DNA of 64,000 nt from Eretmocerus hayati (Eukaryota; Arthropoda; Insecta; Hymenoptera; Aphelinidae), in assembly GCA_029851415.1 (NCBI GenBank), contig CM056741.1:85822282-85886281 (forward strand), in the 5' to 3' direction. Shown piece by piece: positions 39,401 to 53,500 of the stretch. The first letter of the stretch is position 1; every line of letters begins with the position of its first letter. The notes under the pieces are model-generated. The model was given only the letters and a program-made list of their open reading frames with translations, was not told the origin of the DNA and ran no database searches. Position numbers and translations under genes: made by a program.

Positions 39401-42378
39401 CTTATATCCTTTTCACCCGAATCAAATTGAATGCTAGATATCAGTATTGAGGACTTGCAATCCCATTTGCAATCGATTCCAGTACTGTTTCCTAGTATTG
39501 GGAACATCGAGATCTCAATCAGCTCCATTCGATTCCAATACTGATTATCAGCATTACAGACCTCATATCCTATGAACCTGAGTTAAAATGAATGCTGAAT
39601 ATAAGTATCGAGGCCTCTGGATCCTATCTGCCCCAATCGATTTCAGTACTGTTCCTCAGTATCGCGAACGTCGAGATCTCAATCCGCTTCAATCGATCTC
39701 AAGACTGAATTTCACCACTGCAGACCTCATCTCATAACCACCTGAATCGAATCGGAGGCTGAGTATCAGTATCGAGGACTTAGAATCCTATCTACCTCAA
39801 GCGATTCCAGAACCCTTCCTCAGTATTGCGAACATCGGGATCTCAGTCTGCGTCAATCGATCTCAATACTGATTTTCAGCATCGGAATTCTTATATCCTA
39901 TCCACCTGAATCGAATTGAATGCTGGATATGAGTATTGAGAACTTCGAGTCCTATTTGTCCGAATCGATTTCAGTCCTGTTCCTCAGTATTGCGAACATC
40001 GAGATCTTAGTCTCCTTCAATCGATCTCAATACTGATTCTCAGCATCCGAATCCTTATATCCTTTTCACCCGAATCAAATTGAATGCTAGATATCAGTAT
40101 TGAGGACTTGCAATCCCATTTGCAATCGATTCCAGTACTGTTTCCTAGTATTGGGAACATCGAGATCTCAATCAGCTTCATTCGATTCCAATAATGATTA
40201 TCAGCACTGCAGACCTCATATCCTATCAACCAGGATCGAAATGGATGCTGAATATGAGTATCGAGGCCTCTGGATCCTATCTGCTCGAACCGATTTCAGT
40301 ACTGTTCCTCAGTATTGCGAACGTCGAGATCGCAATCCGCTTCAATCGATCTCAATACTGAATTTCACCACTGCAGACCTCATCTCATAACCACCTGAAT
40401 CGAATTGGAGGCTGAGTATCAGTATCGAGGACTTTGAATCCTATCTGCCTCAATCGATTCCAGAACCCTTCCTCAGTATTGCGAACGTCGAGATCTCAAT
40501 CCGCTTCAATCGATCTCAATACTGAATTTCACCACTGCAGACCTCATATCATATTCACCTGAATCAGATTGAATGCTGAATATCTCTTTTGGAGGACTCG
40601 GAATCCTATCTGCCTCATTCGATTCCAGTACCCTTCCTCAGTATTGTGGACGCGGAGATCTCAATCCGCTCCAATCGATCTCAATTCTGATTTTCAGCAT
40701 TGCAGACCTTATATGATATCTACAACAATCGAATTCCATGCTGAATATCAGTATTGAGAACTTGGAATCCTATCCGCCGAAATCGATTCCAGTACTGTTA
40801 TTCAGTATTGGAAACATCGAGATCCCGATCATCTTCAATCGATTCAATACTGCTTTTCAGCATTGTAGACCTTATATGGTATTCACTCAAATCGAATTGA
40901 TTGCTAGATATCAAAATTGAGAACCTGCAATCCTATTTGCCCCAATCGATTCCAGTACTGTTTCCTAGTATTGGGGACATCGAGATCTCAAACAGCTTCA
41001 CTCGATTCCAATAATGATTATCAGCTCTGCAGACCTCATATCCTCTCAACCTGGATCGGAATGAATGCTGAATATGAGTATCGAGGCCTCTGGATCTTAT
41101 CTGCTCGAATCGATTCCAGTTTTGTTCCTCAGTATTGCGCACGTCGAGATCTCAATCCGCTTCAATCGATCTCAATACTGAATTTCACCACTGCAGACCT
41201 CATCTCATAACCACCTGAATCGAATTGGAGGCTGAGTATCAGTATCGAGGACTTTGAATCCTATCTGCCTCAATCGATTCCAGAACCCTTCCTCAGTATT
41301 GCGAACGTCGAGATCTCAATCCGCTTCAATCGATCTCAATACTGAATTTCACCACTGCAGACCTCATATCATATTCACCTGAATCAGATTGAATGCTGAA
41401 TATCTGTAGTGGAGGACTTGGAATCCTATCTGGCCCAATCGATTTCAGTACTGTTCCTCAGTATTGGGAACATCGAGATCTTAGTATCCTTCAATCGATT
41501 TCAATACTGATTCTCAGCATCGGAATCCTGCTATCCTTTTCACCCGAATGGAATTGAATGCTAGATATCAGTATTGAGGACTTGCAATCCTATTTCCAAT
41601 CAATTCCAGTACTGTTCTCTAGTATTGGGAACATCGAGATCTCAATCAGCTCCATTCGATTCCAATACTGACTATCAGCATTGCAGACCTCATATCCTAT
41701 CAACCTGAGTTGGAAAGAATGCTAAATATGAGTATTGAGGCCTCTGGATCCTATCTGCCCCAATCGATTTCAGTACTGTTCCTCAGTATCGCGAACGTCG
41801 AGATCTCAATCCGCATCAATCGATCTCATTACTGATTTCCAGCATCGGGATTCTTATATCTTATCCACCCGAATCTAATTGAATGCCGAATATCAGTATT
41901 GAGAACTTCGAGTCCTAATTGCCCGAATCGATTTCAGTAGTGTTCCTCAGTATTGGGAACATCGAGATCTTAGTATCCTTTAATCGATCTCAATATTGAT
42001 TCTCAGCATCGGAATCCTCATATCCTTTTCACCCAAATCAAATTGAATGCTAGATATCAGTATTGAGGACTTGCAATCCTATTTGCAATCGATTCCAGTA
42101 CTGTTTCCTAGTACTGGAAACATCGAGATCTCATTCAGCTCCATTTGATTCCAATAATGATTATCAGCTCTGCAGACCTCATATCCTAGCAACCTGAGTT
42201 GAAATGAATGCTGAATATGAGTATTGAGGCCTCTGGATCCTATCTGCCCGAATCGATTACAGTACTGTTCCTCAGTATTGCGAACGTGGAGATCTCAGTC
42301 CGCTTCAATCGATCTCAATACTGAATTTCACCGTTGCAGACTTCAAATCATATTCACCTGGAACGAATTGGAGGCTGA

Positions 42379-43147
42379 GTATCAGTATTGAGGACTTGGA
42401 ATCCTATCTGCCTCAATCGATTCCAGTACCCTTCCTCAGTATTGCGGACGTTGAGATCTCGATCCGCTCCGATCGATCTCAATTCTGATCTTCAGCATTG
42501 CACACCTTTTATGATATTTACCACAATTGAATCCAATGCTGAATATCAGTATCGAGGACTTGGAATCATATCCGCCCGAATCAATTCCAGTACTGTTTCT
42601 CAGTATTGGAAACATCCAGATCTCAACCATCATCAATCGATTCCAATACTGATTTTCAGCATTGCAGACCTTATATGATATTTACCACAATCGAATCCCA
42701 TGCTGAATATCAGTATTGGGAACTTGGAATCCTATCCGCCCCAATCGATTCCAGTACTGTTTTTCAGTATTGGAAACATCGAGATCTCGATCATCTTCAA
42801 TCGATTCGATACTGATTTTCAGCATTGCAGACCTCATATCGTATTCACCCAAATCGGATTGGATGCTAGATATCAGTATTGAGAACTTGCAATCCTATTT
42901 GCCCCAATCGATTCCAGTACCGTTCCCTAGTATTGGGAACATCGAGATCTCAATCAGCTCCATTCGATTCCAATAATGATTATCAGCTCTGCAGACCTCA
43001 TATCCTATCAACCTGAGTTGGAATGAATGCTGAATATGGGTATCGAGGCCTCTGGATCATATCTGCCCCAATCGATTCCAGTACTGTTCCTTAGTATCGT
43101 GATCGTCGAGATCTCAATCCGCTTCAATCGATCTCAATACTGAATTT
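42379..43147 (+). repeat. Block d (between C and B')
   Basis: This is about 770 bp of satellite that joins block C to B'. It contains monomers that are less common elsewhere in the window, for example GCGGACGTTGAGATC, TTGCACACCTTTTATG and GTATCGTGATCGTCG. Its first 215 bp recur at the end of the window (63,786-64,000). Confidence 0.6.
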
Positions 43148-46100
43148 CACCACTGCAGACCTCATATCATACTCACCTGAATCAGATTGAATGCTGAATA
43201 TCTGTATTGGAGAACTTGGAATCCTATCTGCCCCAATCAATTCCAGTACTGTTCCTCAGTATTGCGAACATCGGGATCTCAGTCTGCGTCAATCGGACTC
43301 AATACTGATTTTCAGCATCGGAATTCTTATATCCTATCCACTTGAATCGAATTGAATGCTGAATATCAGTATTGAGAACTTCGAGTCCTATTTGTCCGAA
43401 TCGATTTCAGTCCTGTTCCTCAGTATTGCGAACGTCGAGATCGCAATTCGCTTCAATCGATCTCAATACTGAATTTCACCACTGCAGACCTCATATCATA
43501 CTCACCTGAATCGAATTGGAGGCTGAGTATCAGTATCGAGGACATAGAATCCTATCTGCCTCAATCGATTCCAGAACCCTTCCTCAGTATTGCGAACGTC
43601 GAGATCTCAATCCGCTCCAATCGATCTCAATACTGAATTTCACCACTGCAGATCTCATATCATATTCACCTGAATCAGATTGAATGCTGAATATCTGTAT
43701 TGGAGGACTTGGAATCCTATCTGCCCCAATCGATTTCAGTACTGTCCCTCAGTATTGCGAACATCGAGATCTTAGTCTCCTTCAATCGATCTCAATACTG
43801 ATTCTCAGCATCGGAATCCTTATATCCTTCCCTACCGAATCAAATTGAATGCTAGATATCAGTATTGAGGACTTGCAATCCTATTTGCAATCGATTCCAG
43901 TACTGTTTTCTAGTATTGGGAACATCGAGATCTCAATCAGCTCCATTCGATTCCAATACTGATTATCAGCATTGCAGACCTCATATCCTATGAACCTGAA
44001 TTGAAATGAATGCTGAATATGAGTATTGAGGCCTCTGGATCCTATCTGCCCGAATCGATTACAGTACTGTTCCTCAGTATTGCGAACGTGGAGATCTCAG
44101 TCCGGTTCAATCGATCTCAATACTGAATTTTACCGTTGCAGACCTCATATCATATTCACCTGGATCGAATTGGAGGCTGAGTATCAGTATTCAGGATTTG
44201 TAATCCTATCTGCCTCAATCGATTCCAGTACCCTTCCTCAGTATTGGGGACACGGAGATCTCAATCCGCTCCATTCGATCTCAATTCTGATTTTCAGCAT
44301 TGCAGACCTTTTCTGATATTCACCACAATTGAATTCAATGCTGAATATCAGTATTGAGAACCTGCAATCCTATTTGCCCCAATCGATTCCAGTACTGTTT
44401 CCTAGTATTGGGAACATCGAGATCTCAATCAGCTTCATTCGATTCCAATAATGATTATCAGCACTGCAGACCTCATATCCTATCAACCAGGATCGAAATG
44501 GATGCTGAATATGAGTATCGAGGCCTCTGGATCCTATCTGCTCGAATCGATTTCAGTACTGATCCTCAGTATTGCGAACGTCGAGATCGCAATCCGCTTC
44601 AATCGATCTCAATACTGAATTTCACCACTGCAGACCTCATATCATATTCACCTGAATCGAATTGGAGGCTGAGTATCAGTATCGAGGACTTTGAATCCTA
44701 TCTGCCTCAATCGATTCCAGAACCCTTCCTCAGTATTGCGAACGTCGAGATCTCAATCCGCTTCAATCGATCTCAATACTGAATTTCACTACTGCAGACC
44801 TCATATCATATTCAACTGAATCAGATTGAATGCTGAATATCTGTAGTGGAGGACTTGGAATCCTATCTGCCACAATCGATTCCAGTACCCTTCCTCAGTA
44901 TTGTGGACGCGGAGATCTCAATCCGCTCCAATCGATCTCAATCCTGATTTTCAGCATTGCAGACCTTATATGATATTTACCACAATCGAATCCCATGCTG
45001 AATATCAGTATTGAGAACTTGGAATCCTATCCGCCGAAATCGATTCCAGTACTGTCATTCAGTATTGGAAACATCGAGATCCCGATCATCTTCAATCGAT
45101 TCAATACTGCTTTTCAGCATTGTAGACCTTATATGGTATTCACTCAAATCGAATTGATTGCTAGATATCAGTATTGAGAACCTGCAATCCTATTTGCCCC
45201 AATCGATTCCAGTACTGTTTCCTAGTATTGGGGACATCGAGATCTCAAACAGCTTCATTCGATTCCAATAATGATTATCAGCTCTGCAGACCTCATATCC
45301 TCTCAACCTGGATCGGAATGAATGCTGAATATGAGTATCGAGGCCTCTGGATCTTATCTGCTCGAATCGATTCCAGTTTTGTTCCTCAGTATTGCGAACG
45401 TCGAGATCTCAATCCGCTTCAATCGATCTCAATACTGAATTTCACAACTGCAGACCTCATATCATACTCACCTGAATCGAATTGGAGGCTGAGTATCAGT
45501 ATCGAGGACATAGAATCCTATCTGCCTCAATCGATTCCAGAACCCTTCCTCAGTATTGTGAACGTCGAGATCTCAATCCGCTTCAATCGATCTCAATACT
45601 GAATCCCACCACTGCAGATCTCATATCATATTCAACTGAATCAGATTGAATGCTGAATATCTGTAGTGGAGGGCTTGGAATCCTATCTGGCCCAATCGAT
45701 TTCAGTACTGTTCCTCAGTATTGGGAACATCGAGATCTTAGTATCCTTCAATCGATTTCAATACTGATTCTCAGCATCGGAATCCTGCTATCCTTTTCAC
45801 CCGAATCAAATTGAATGCTAGATATCAGTATTGAGGACTTGCAATCCTATTCGCAATCGATTCCAGTACTGTTTTCTAGTATTGGGAACATCGAGATCTC
45901 AATCCATTCCGATCGATCTTAATACCGAATTTCACCGTTGCAGACCTCATATCATATTCACCTGGATCGAATTGGAGGCTGAGTATCAGTATTGAGGAGT
46001 TGGAATCCTATCTGCCTCAATCGATTCCAGTACCCTTCCTCAGTATTGCGGAGGCGGAGATCTCAATCCGCTCCAATCGAACTCAATTCTGATTTTCAGC

Positions 46101-47689
46101 ATTGCAGACCTTATATGATATCTACCACGATCGAATTCAATGCTGAATATCGGTATTGAGAATTTATAATCCTATCTGCCTCAATCGATTCCAGATTCAT
46201 TCCTCAGTATTGCGAACGTCGAGATCTCAATCCGCTTCAATCGATCTCAATACTGACTTCCACCGTTGCAGACCTCATATCATATTGACCTGGGTCGAAT
46301 TGGAGGCTGAGTATCAGTAGTGAGGACTTGGAATCCTATCTGCCTCAATCGATTCCAGAACCCTTCCTCAGTATTGCGAACGTCGAGATCTCAATCCGCT
46401 TCAATCGATGTTAATACTGAATTTCACCACTGCAGACCTCATATCATATTCACCTGAATCAGATTGAATGCTGGATATCTGTATTGGAGGACCTGGAATC
46501 CTATCTGCCCCAATCGATTCCAGTACTGTTCCTCAGTATTGCGAACATCGAGATCTTAGTCTCCTTCAATCGATCTCAATACTGATTCTCAGCATCCGAA
46601 TCCTTATATCCTTTTCACCCGGATCAAATTGAATGCTAGATATCAGTATTAAGGACTTGCAATCCTATTTCCAATCGATTCCAGTACTGTTTTCTAGTAT
46701 TGGGAACATCGAGATCTCAATCAGCTCCATTCGATTCCAATACTGATTATCAGCATTGCAGACCTCATATCCTATCAACCTGAGTTGAAATGAATGCTGA
46801 ATATGAGTATCGAGGCCTCTGGATCCTATCTGCCCCGATCGATTTCAGTACTGTTCCTCAGTATCGCGAACGTCGAGATCTCGATCCGCTTCAATCGATC
46901 TCAATACTGACTTCCAACGTTGCAGACCTCATATCATATTCACCTGGATCGAATTGGAGGCTGAGTATCAGTAGTGAGGACTTGGAATCCTATCTGCCTC
47001 AATCGATTCCAGTACCCTTCTTCAGTATTGCGAACGTCGAGATCTCGATCCGCTTCAATGGATCTCAATACTGATTTTCAGCAATGCAGACCTTATATGA
47101 TATTTACCACAATCGAATTCAATGCTGGATATCAGTATTGAGAACTTGGAATCCTATTTGCCCCAATCGATTCCAGTACTGTTTCCTAGTATCGGGAACA
47201 TCGAGATCTCAATCAGCTTCATTCGATTCCAATGATGATTATCAGCTCTGCAGACCTCAATCCTATCAACCTGAAATGAAATGGATGCTGAGTATGAGTA
47301 TTGAGGCCTCTGGATCCTATCTGCCCGAATCGATGAAAGTACTGTTCCTCAGTAATGCGATCGTCGAGATCTCAATCCGCTTCAATCGATCTCAATACTG
47401 AATTTCACCGTTGCAGACCTCAAATCATATTCACCTGGATCGAATTGGAGGCTGAGTATCAGTATCGAGGACATAGAATCCTATCTGCCTCAATCGATTC
47501 CAGAACCCTTCCTCAGTATTGCTAACGTCGAGATCTCAATCCGCTTCAATCGATCCCAATACTGAATTCCACCACTGCAGATCTCATATCATATTCAACT
47601 GAATCAGATTGAATGCTGAATATCTGTAGTGGAGGACTTGGAATCCTGTCTGCCCCAATCGATTCCAGTACTGTTCCTCAGTATTGGGA
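43148..47689 (+). repeat. Block B' (second copy of B)
   Basis: It matches 18,971-23,675, apart from the one-monomer deletion near 44.34 kb and scattered substitutions such as ATTGTGAACGTCG near 45.56 kb and TTCCAACGTTGCAG near 46.92 kb. It ends at a join into the middle of block A at about 47.4-47.7 kb. Confidence 0.8.
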
Positions 47690-50507
47690 ACATCGAGATC
47701 TTAGTATCCTTCAATCGATTTCAATACTGATTCTCAGCATCGGAATCCTTATATCCTTTTCACCCGAATGGAATTGAATGCTAGATATCAGTATTGAGGA
47801 CTTGCAATCCTATTTGCAATCAATTCCAGTACTGTTGTCTAGTATTGGGAACATCGAGATCTCAATCAGCTCCATTCGATTCCAATACTGATTATCAGCA
47901 TTGCAGACCTCAAATCCTATCAACCTGGGTTGAAATGAATGCTAAATATGAGTATCGAGGCCTCTGGATCCTATCTGCCCCAATCGATTTCAGTACTGTT
48001 CCTCAGTATCGCGAACGTCGAGATCTCAATCCGCATCGATCGATCTCAATACTGACTTTCAGCATCGGAATTCTCATATCCTATCCACGTGAATCTAATT
48101 GAATGCTGAATATCAGTATTGAGAACTTCGAGTCCTATTTGTCCGAATCGAATTCAGTACTGTTCCTCAGTATTGGGAACATCGAGATCTTAGTATCCTT
48201 CAATCGATCGCAATACTGACTCTCAGCATCGGAGCCCTTATATCCTCTTCACCCGAATCAAATAGAATGCTAGATATCAGTATTGAGGACTTGCAATCCT
48301 ATTTGCAATCGATTCCAGTACTGTTTTCTAGTATTGGAACATCGAGATCTCAATCAGCTCCATTCGATTCCAATACTGATTATCAGCATTGCAGACCTCA
48401 TAACCTATCAACCTGAGTTGGAAAGAATGCTAAATATGAGTATCGAGGCCTCTGGATCCTATCTGCCCCAATTGATTCCAGTACTGTTCCTCAGTATCGC
48501 GAACGTCGAGATCTCAATCCGCATCAATCGATCTCATTACTGATTTTCAGCATCGGAATTCTTATATCCTATCCACGTGAATCTAATTGAATGCTGAATA
48601 TCAGTATTGAGAACTCCGAGTCCTATTCGTCCGAATCGATTTCAGTCCTGTTCCTCAGTATTGCGAACATCGAGATCTTAGTCTCCTTCAATCGATCTCA
48701 ATACTGATTCTCAGCATCCGAATCCTTATATCCTTTTCAGCCGAATCAAATTGAATGCTAGATATCAGTATTGAGGACTTGCAATCCCATTTGCAATCGA
48801 TTCCAGTACTGTTTCCTAGTATTGGGAACATCGAGATCTCAATCAGCTCCATTCGATTCCAATACTGATTATCAGCATTGCAGACCTCATATCATTAACC
48901 TGAGTTGAAATGAATGCTGAATATAAGTATCGAGGCCTCTGGGTCCTATCTGCCCCAATCGATTTCAGTACTGTTCCCCCGTATCGCGAACGTCGAGATC
49001 TCAATCCGCTTCAATCGATCTCAAGACTGAATTTCACTACTGCAGACCTCATCTCATAACCACCTGAATCGAATTGGAGGCTGAGTATCAGTATCGAGGA
49101 CTTAGAATCCTATCTGCCTCAAGCGATTCCAGAACCCTTCCTCAGTATTGCGAACATCGGGATCTCAGTCTGCGTCAATCGATCTCGATACTGATTTTCA
49201 GCATCGGAATTCTTATATCCTATCCACCTGAATCGAATTGAATGCTGGATATGAGTATCGAGAACTTCGAGTCCTATTTGTCCGAATCGATTTTAGTCCT
49301 GTTCCTCAGTATTGCGAACATCGAGATCTTAGTCTCCTTCAATCGATCTCAATACTGATTCTCAGCATCCGAATCCTTATATCCTTTCCACCCGAATCAA
49401 ATTGAATGCTAGATATCAGTATTGAGAACTTGCAATCCCATTTGCAATCGATTCCAGTACTGTTTCCTAGTATTGGGAACATCGAGATCTCAATCAGCTT
49501 CATTCGATTCCAATAATGATTATCAGCACTGCAGACCTCATATCCTATCAACCAGGATCGAAATGGATGCTGAATATGAGTATCAAGGCCTCTGGATCCT
49601 ATCTGCTCGAACCGATTTCAGTACTGTTCCTCAGTATTGCGAACGTCGAGATCGCAATCCGCTTCAATCGATCTCAATACTGAATTTCACCACTGCAGAC
49701 CTCCTATCATATTCACCTGAATCGAATTGGAGGCTGAGTATCAGTATCGAGGACTTTGAATCCTATCTGCCTCAATCGATTCCAGAACCCTTCCTCAGTA
49801 TTGCGAACGTCGAGATCTCAATCCGCTTCAATCGATCTCAATACTGAATTTCACCACTGCAGACCTCATATCATATTCACCTGAATCAGATTGAATGCTG
49901 AATATCTCTTTTGGAGGACTCGGAATCCTATCTGCCTCAATCGATTCCAGTACCCTTCCTCAGTATTGTGGACGCGGAGATCTCAATCCGCTCCAATCGA
50001 TCTCAATTCTGATTTTCAGCATTGCAGACCTTAGATGATATCTACCACAATCGAATCCCATGCTGAATATCAGTATTGAGAACTTGGAATCCTATCCGCC
50101 GAAATCGATTCCAGTACTGTTATTCAGTATTGGAAACATCGAGATCCCGATCATCTTCAATCGATTCAATACTGCTTTTCAGCATTGTAGACCTTATATG
50201 GTATTCACTCAAATCGAATTGATTGCTAGATATCAGTATTGAGAACCTGCAATCCTATTTGCCCCAATCGATTCCAGTACTGTTTCCTAGTATTGGGGAC
50301 ATCGAGATCTCAAACAGCTTCACTCGATTCCAATAATGATTATCAGCTCTGCAGACCTCATATCCTCTCAACCTGGATCGGAATGAATGCTGAATATGAG
50401 TATCGAGGCCTCTGGATCTTATCTGCTCGAATCGATTCCAGTTTTGTTCCTCAGTATTGCGAACGTCGAGACCTCAATCCGCTTCAATCGATCTCAATAC
50501 TGAATTT
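47690..50507 (+). repeat. Block A'' (partial third copy of A)
   Basis: It matches 16.15-18.97 kb at a shift of 31,538 bp, and A' from 26.45 kb at 21,243 bp, changing to 21,407 bp after the A'-specific monomer loss. Compared with the order B then A', 2,771 bp (17 monomers) are missing at the B'/A'' join. It keeps the monomer that A' has lost, so in that respect it is closer to block A. Confidence 0.8.
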
Positions 50508-53500
50508 CACCACTGCAGACCTCATCTCATAACCACCTGAATCGAATTGGAGGCTGAGTATCGGTATCGAGGACTTTGAATCCTATCTGCCTCAATCGAT
50601 TCCAGAACCCTTCCTCAGTATTGCGAACGTCGAGATCTCAATCCGCTTCAATCGATCTCAATACTGAATTTCACCACTGCAGACCTCATATCATATTCAC
50701 CTGAATCAGATTGAATGCTGAATATCTGTAGTGGAGGACTTGGAATCCTATCTGGCCCAATCGATTTCAGTACTGTTCCTCAGTATTGGGAACATCGAGA
50801 TCTTAGTATCCTTCAATCGATTTCAATACTGATTCTCAGCATCGGAATCCTGCTATCCTTTTCACCCGAATGGAATTGAATGCTAGATATCAGTATTGAG
50901 GACTTGCAATCCTATTTCCAATCAGTTCCAGTACTGTTCTCTAGTATTGGGAACATCGAGATCTCAATCAGCTCCATTCGATTCCAATACTGATTATCAG
51001 CATTGCAGACCTCATATCCTATCAACCTGAGTTGGAAAGAATGCTGAATATGAGTATTGAGGCCTCTGGATCCTATCTGCCCCAATCGATTCCAGTACTG
51101 TTCCTCAGTATCGCGAACGTCGAGATCTCAATCCGCATCAATCGATCTCATTACTGATTTCCAGCATCGGGATTCTTATATCTTATCCACCCGAATCTAA
51201 TTGAATGCCGAATATCAGTATTGAGAACTTCGAGTCCTATTTGTCCGAATCGATTTCAGTAGTGTTCCTCAGTATTGGGAACATCGAGATCTTAGTATCC
51301 TTTAATCGAACTCAATACTGACTCTCAGCATCGGAATCCTTATATCCTCTTCACCCGAATCAAATTGAATGCTAGATATCAGTATTGAGGACTTGCAATC
51401 CTATTTGCAATCGATTCTAGTACTGTTTTCTAGTATTGAAACATCGAGATCTCAATCAGCTCCATTCGATTCCAATACTGATTATCAGCATTGCAGACCT
51501 CATATCCTATCAACCTGAGTTGAAATGAATGCTAAATATGAGTATCGAGGCCTCTGGATCCTATCTGCCCCAATCGATTTCAGTACTGTTCCTCAGTATC
51601 GCGAACGTCGAGATCTCAATCCGCATCGATCGATCTCAATACTGATTTTCAGCATCGGAATTCTCATATCCTATCCACGTGAATCTAATTGAATGCTGAA
51701 TATCAGTATTGAGAACTTCGAGTCCTATTTGTCCGAATCGAATTCAGTACTGTTCCTCAGTATTGGGAACATCGAGATCTTAGTATCCTTCAATCGATCT
51801 CAATACTGACTCTCAGCATCGGAATCCTTATATCCTCTTCACCCGAATCAAATTGAATGCTAGATATCAGTATTGAGGACTTGCAATCCTATTTGCAATC
51901 GATTCTAGTACTGTTTTCTAGTATTGAAACATCGAGATCTCAATCAGCTCCATTCGATTCCAATACTGATTATCAGCATTGCAGACCTCATATCCTATCA
52001 ACCTGAGTTGGGAAGAAGGCTAAATATGAGTATCGAGGCCTCTGGATCCTATCTGCCCCACTTGATTTCAGTACTGTTCGTCGGTATCGCGAACGTCGAG
52101 ATCTCAATCCGCATCAATCGATCTCATTACTGATCTTCAGCATCGGAATTCTTATATCTTATCCGACTGAATCTAATTGAATGCTGAATATCAGTATTGA
52201 GAACTTCGAGTCCTATTTGTTCGAATCGATTTCAGTACTGTTCCTCAGTATTGGGAACATCGAGATCTTGGTATCCTTCAATCGATCTCAATACTGATTC
52301 TCAGCATCGGAATCCTCATATCCTTCTCACCCGAATCAAATTGAATGCTAGATATCAGTATTGAGGCCTTGCAATCCTATTCACAATCGATTCCAGTACT
52401 GTTTTCTAGTATTGGGAACATCGAGATCTCAATCCACTCCAATCAATCTCAATTCTGAATTTCACCGTTGCAGACCTCATATCATATTCACCTGGATCGA
52501 ATTGGAGGCTGAAAATTAGTATTGAGGAGTTGGAATCCTATCTGCCTCAATCGATTCCAGTACCCTTCCTCAGTATTGCGGAGGCGGAGATCTCAATCTG
52601 CTCCAATCGATCTCAATTCCGATTTTCAGCATTGCAGACCTTATATGATATCTACCACGATCGAATTCAATGCTGAATATCAGTATTGAGAACTTGGAAT
52701 CCTATCCGCCCCAATCGATTCCAGTACTGTTTCCTAGTATTGGGAACATCGAGAAGTCAATCAGCTCCATTCGATTACAATAATGATTATCAGCTTTGCA
52801 GACCTCATATCCTATCAACCTGGATTGAAATTAATGCGGAATATGAGTATCGAGGCCTCTGGATCCTATCTGCTCGAATCGATTTCAGTACTGTTCCTCA
52901 GTATTGCGAACGTCGAGATCTCAATCCGCTTCAATTGATCTCAATACTGAATTTCACCACTGCAGACCTCATATCATACCCACCTGAATCGAATTGGAGG
53001 CTGAGTATCAGTATCGAGGACATAGAATCCTATCTGCCTCAATCGATTCCAGAACCCTTCCTCAGTATTGCGAACGTCGAGATCTCACCCGCTTCAATCG
53101 ATCTCAATACTGAATTTCAACACTGCAGATCTCATCTTATATTCACCTGAATGAGATTGAATCCTGAATATCTGTATTGGAGGACTTGGAATCCTATCTG
53201 CCCCAATCGATTCCAGTACTGTTCCTCAGTATTGCGAACATCGGGATCTCAGTCTGCCTCAGTCGATCTCAATAATGATTCTCAGCATCGGAATCCTTAT
53301 ATCCTTTTCACCCGAATGGAATTGAATGCAAGATATCAGTATTGAGGACTTGCAATCCTATTTGCAATCAATTCCAGTACTGTTTTCTAGTATTGGGAAC
53401 ATCGAGATCTCAATCAGCTCCATTCGATTCCAATACTGATTATCAGCATTGCAGACCTCATATCCTATCAACCTGAGTTGAAATGAATGCTGAATATGAG

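Larger units (their letters stand above)
29101..42378 (+). repeat. Block C
   Basis: This 13.3 kb stretch recurs at 50,508-63,785 at a constant shift of 21,407 bp with no indel that I found. I noticed only isolated substitutions, for example near 31,137 (CTGCTTCAATCG against CTGCCTCAATCG), 38,191 (CCTGAGTATT against CCTCAGTATT) and 38,513 (CCTCAGTATC against CCTAAGTATC). The second half is also related to 1-8090. Content is satellite throughout. Confidence 0.87.

Noticed and set aside
52686..53150. Longest open frame, 154 codons, also at 31279-31743
   Set aside because: It runs through three monomers of ordinary satellite. The second copy is simply the 21,407 bp repeat. There is no recognisable domain, and the translation shows an ~18-residue period that mirrors the 54 bp subunits. 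Because a 164 bp monomer is not a multiple of three, the frame shifts at each monomer and soon meets a stop such as the TGA in AATACTGA.
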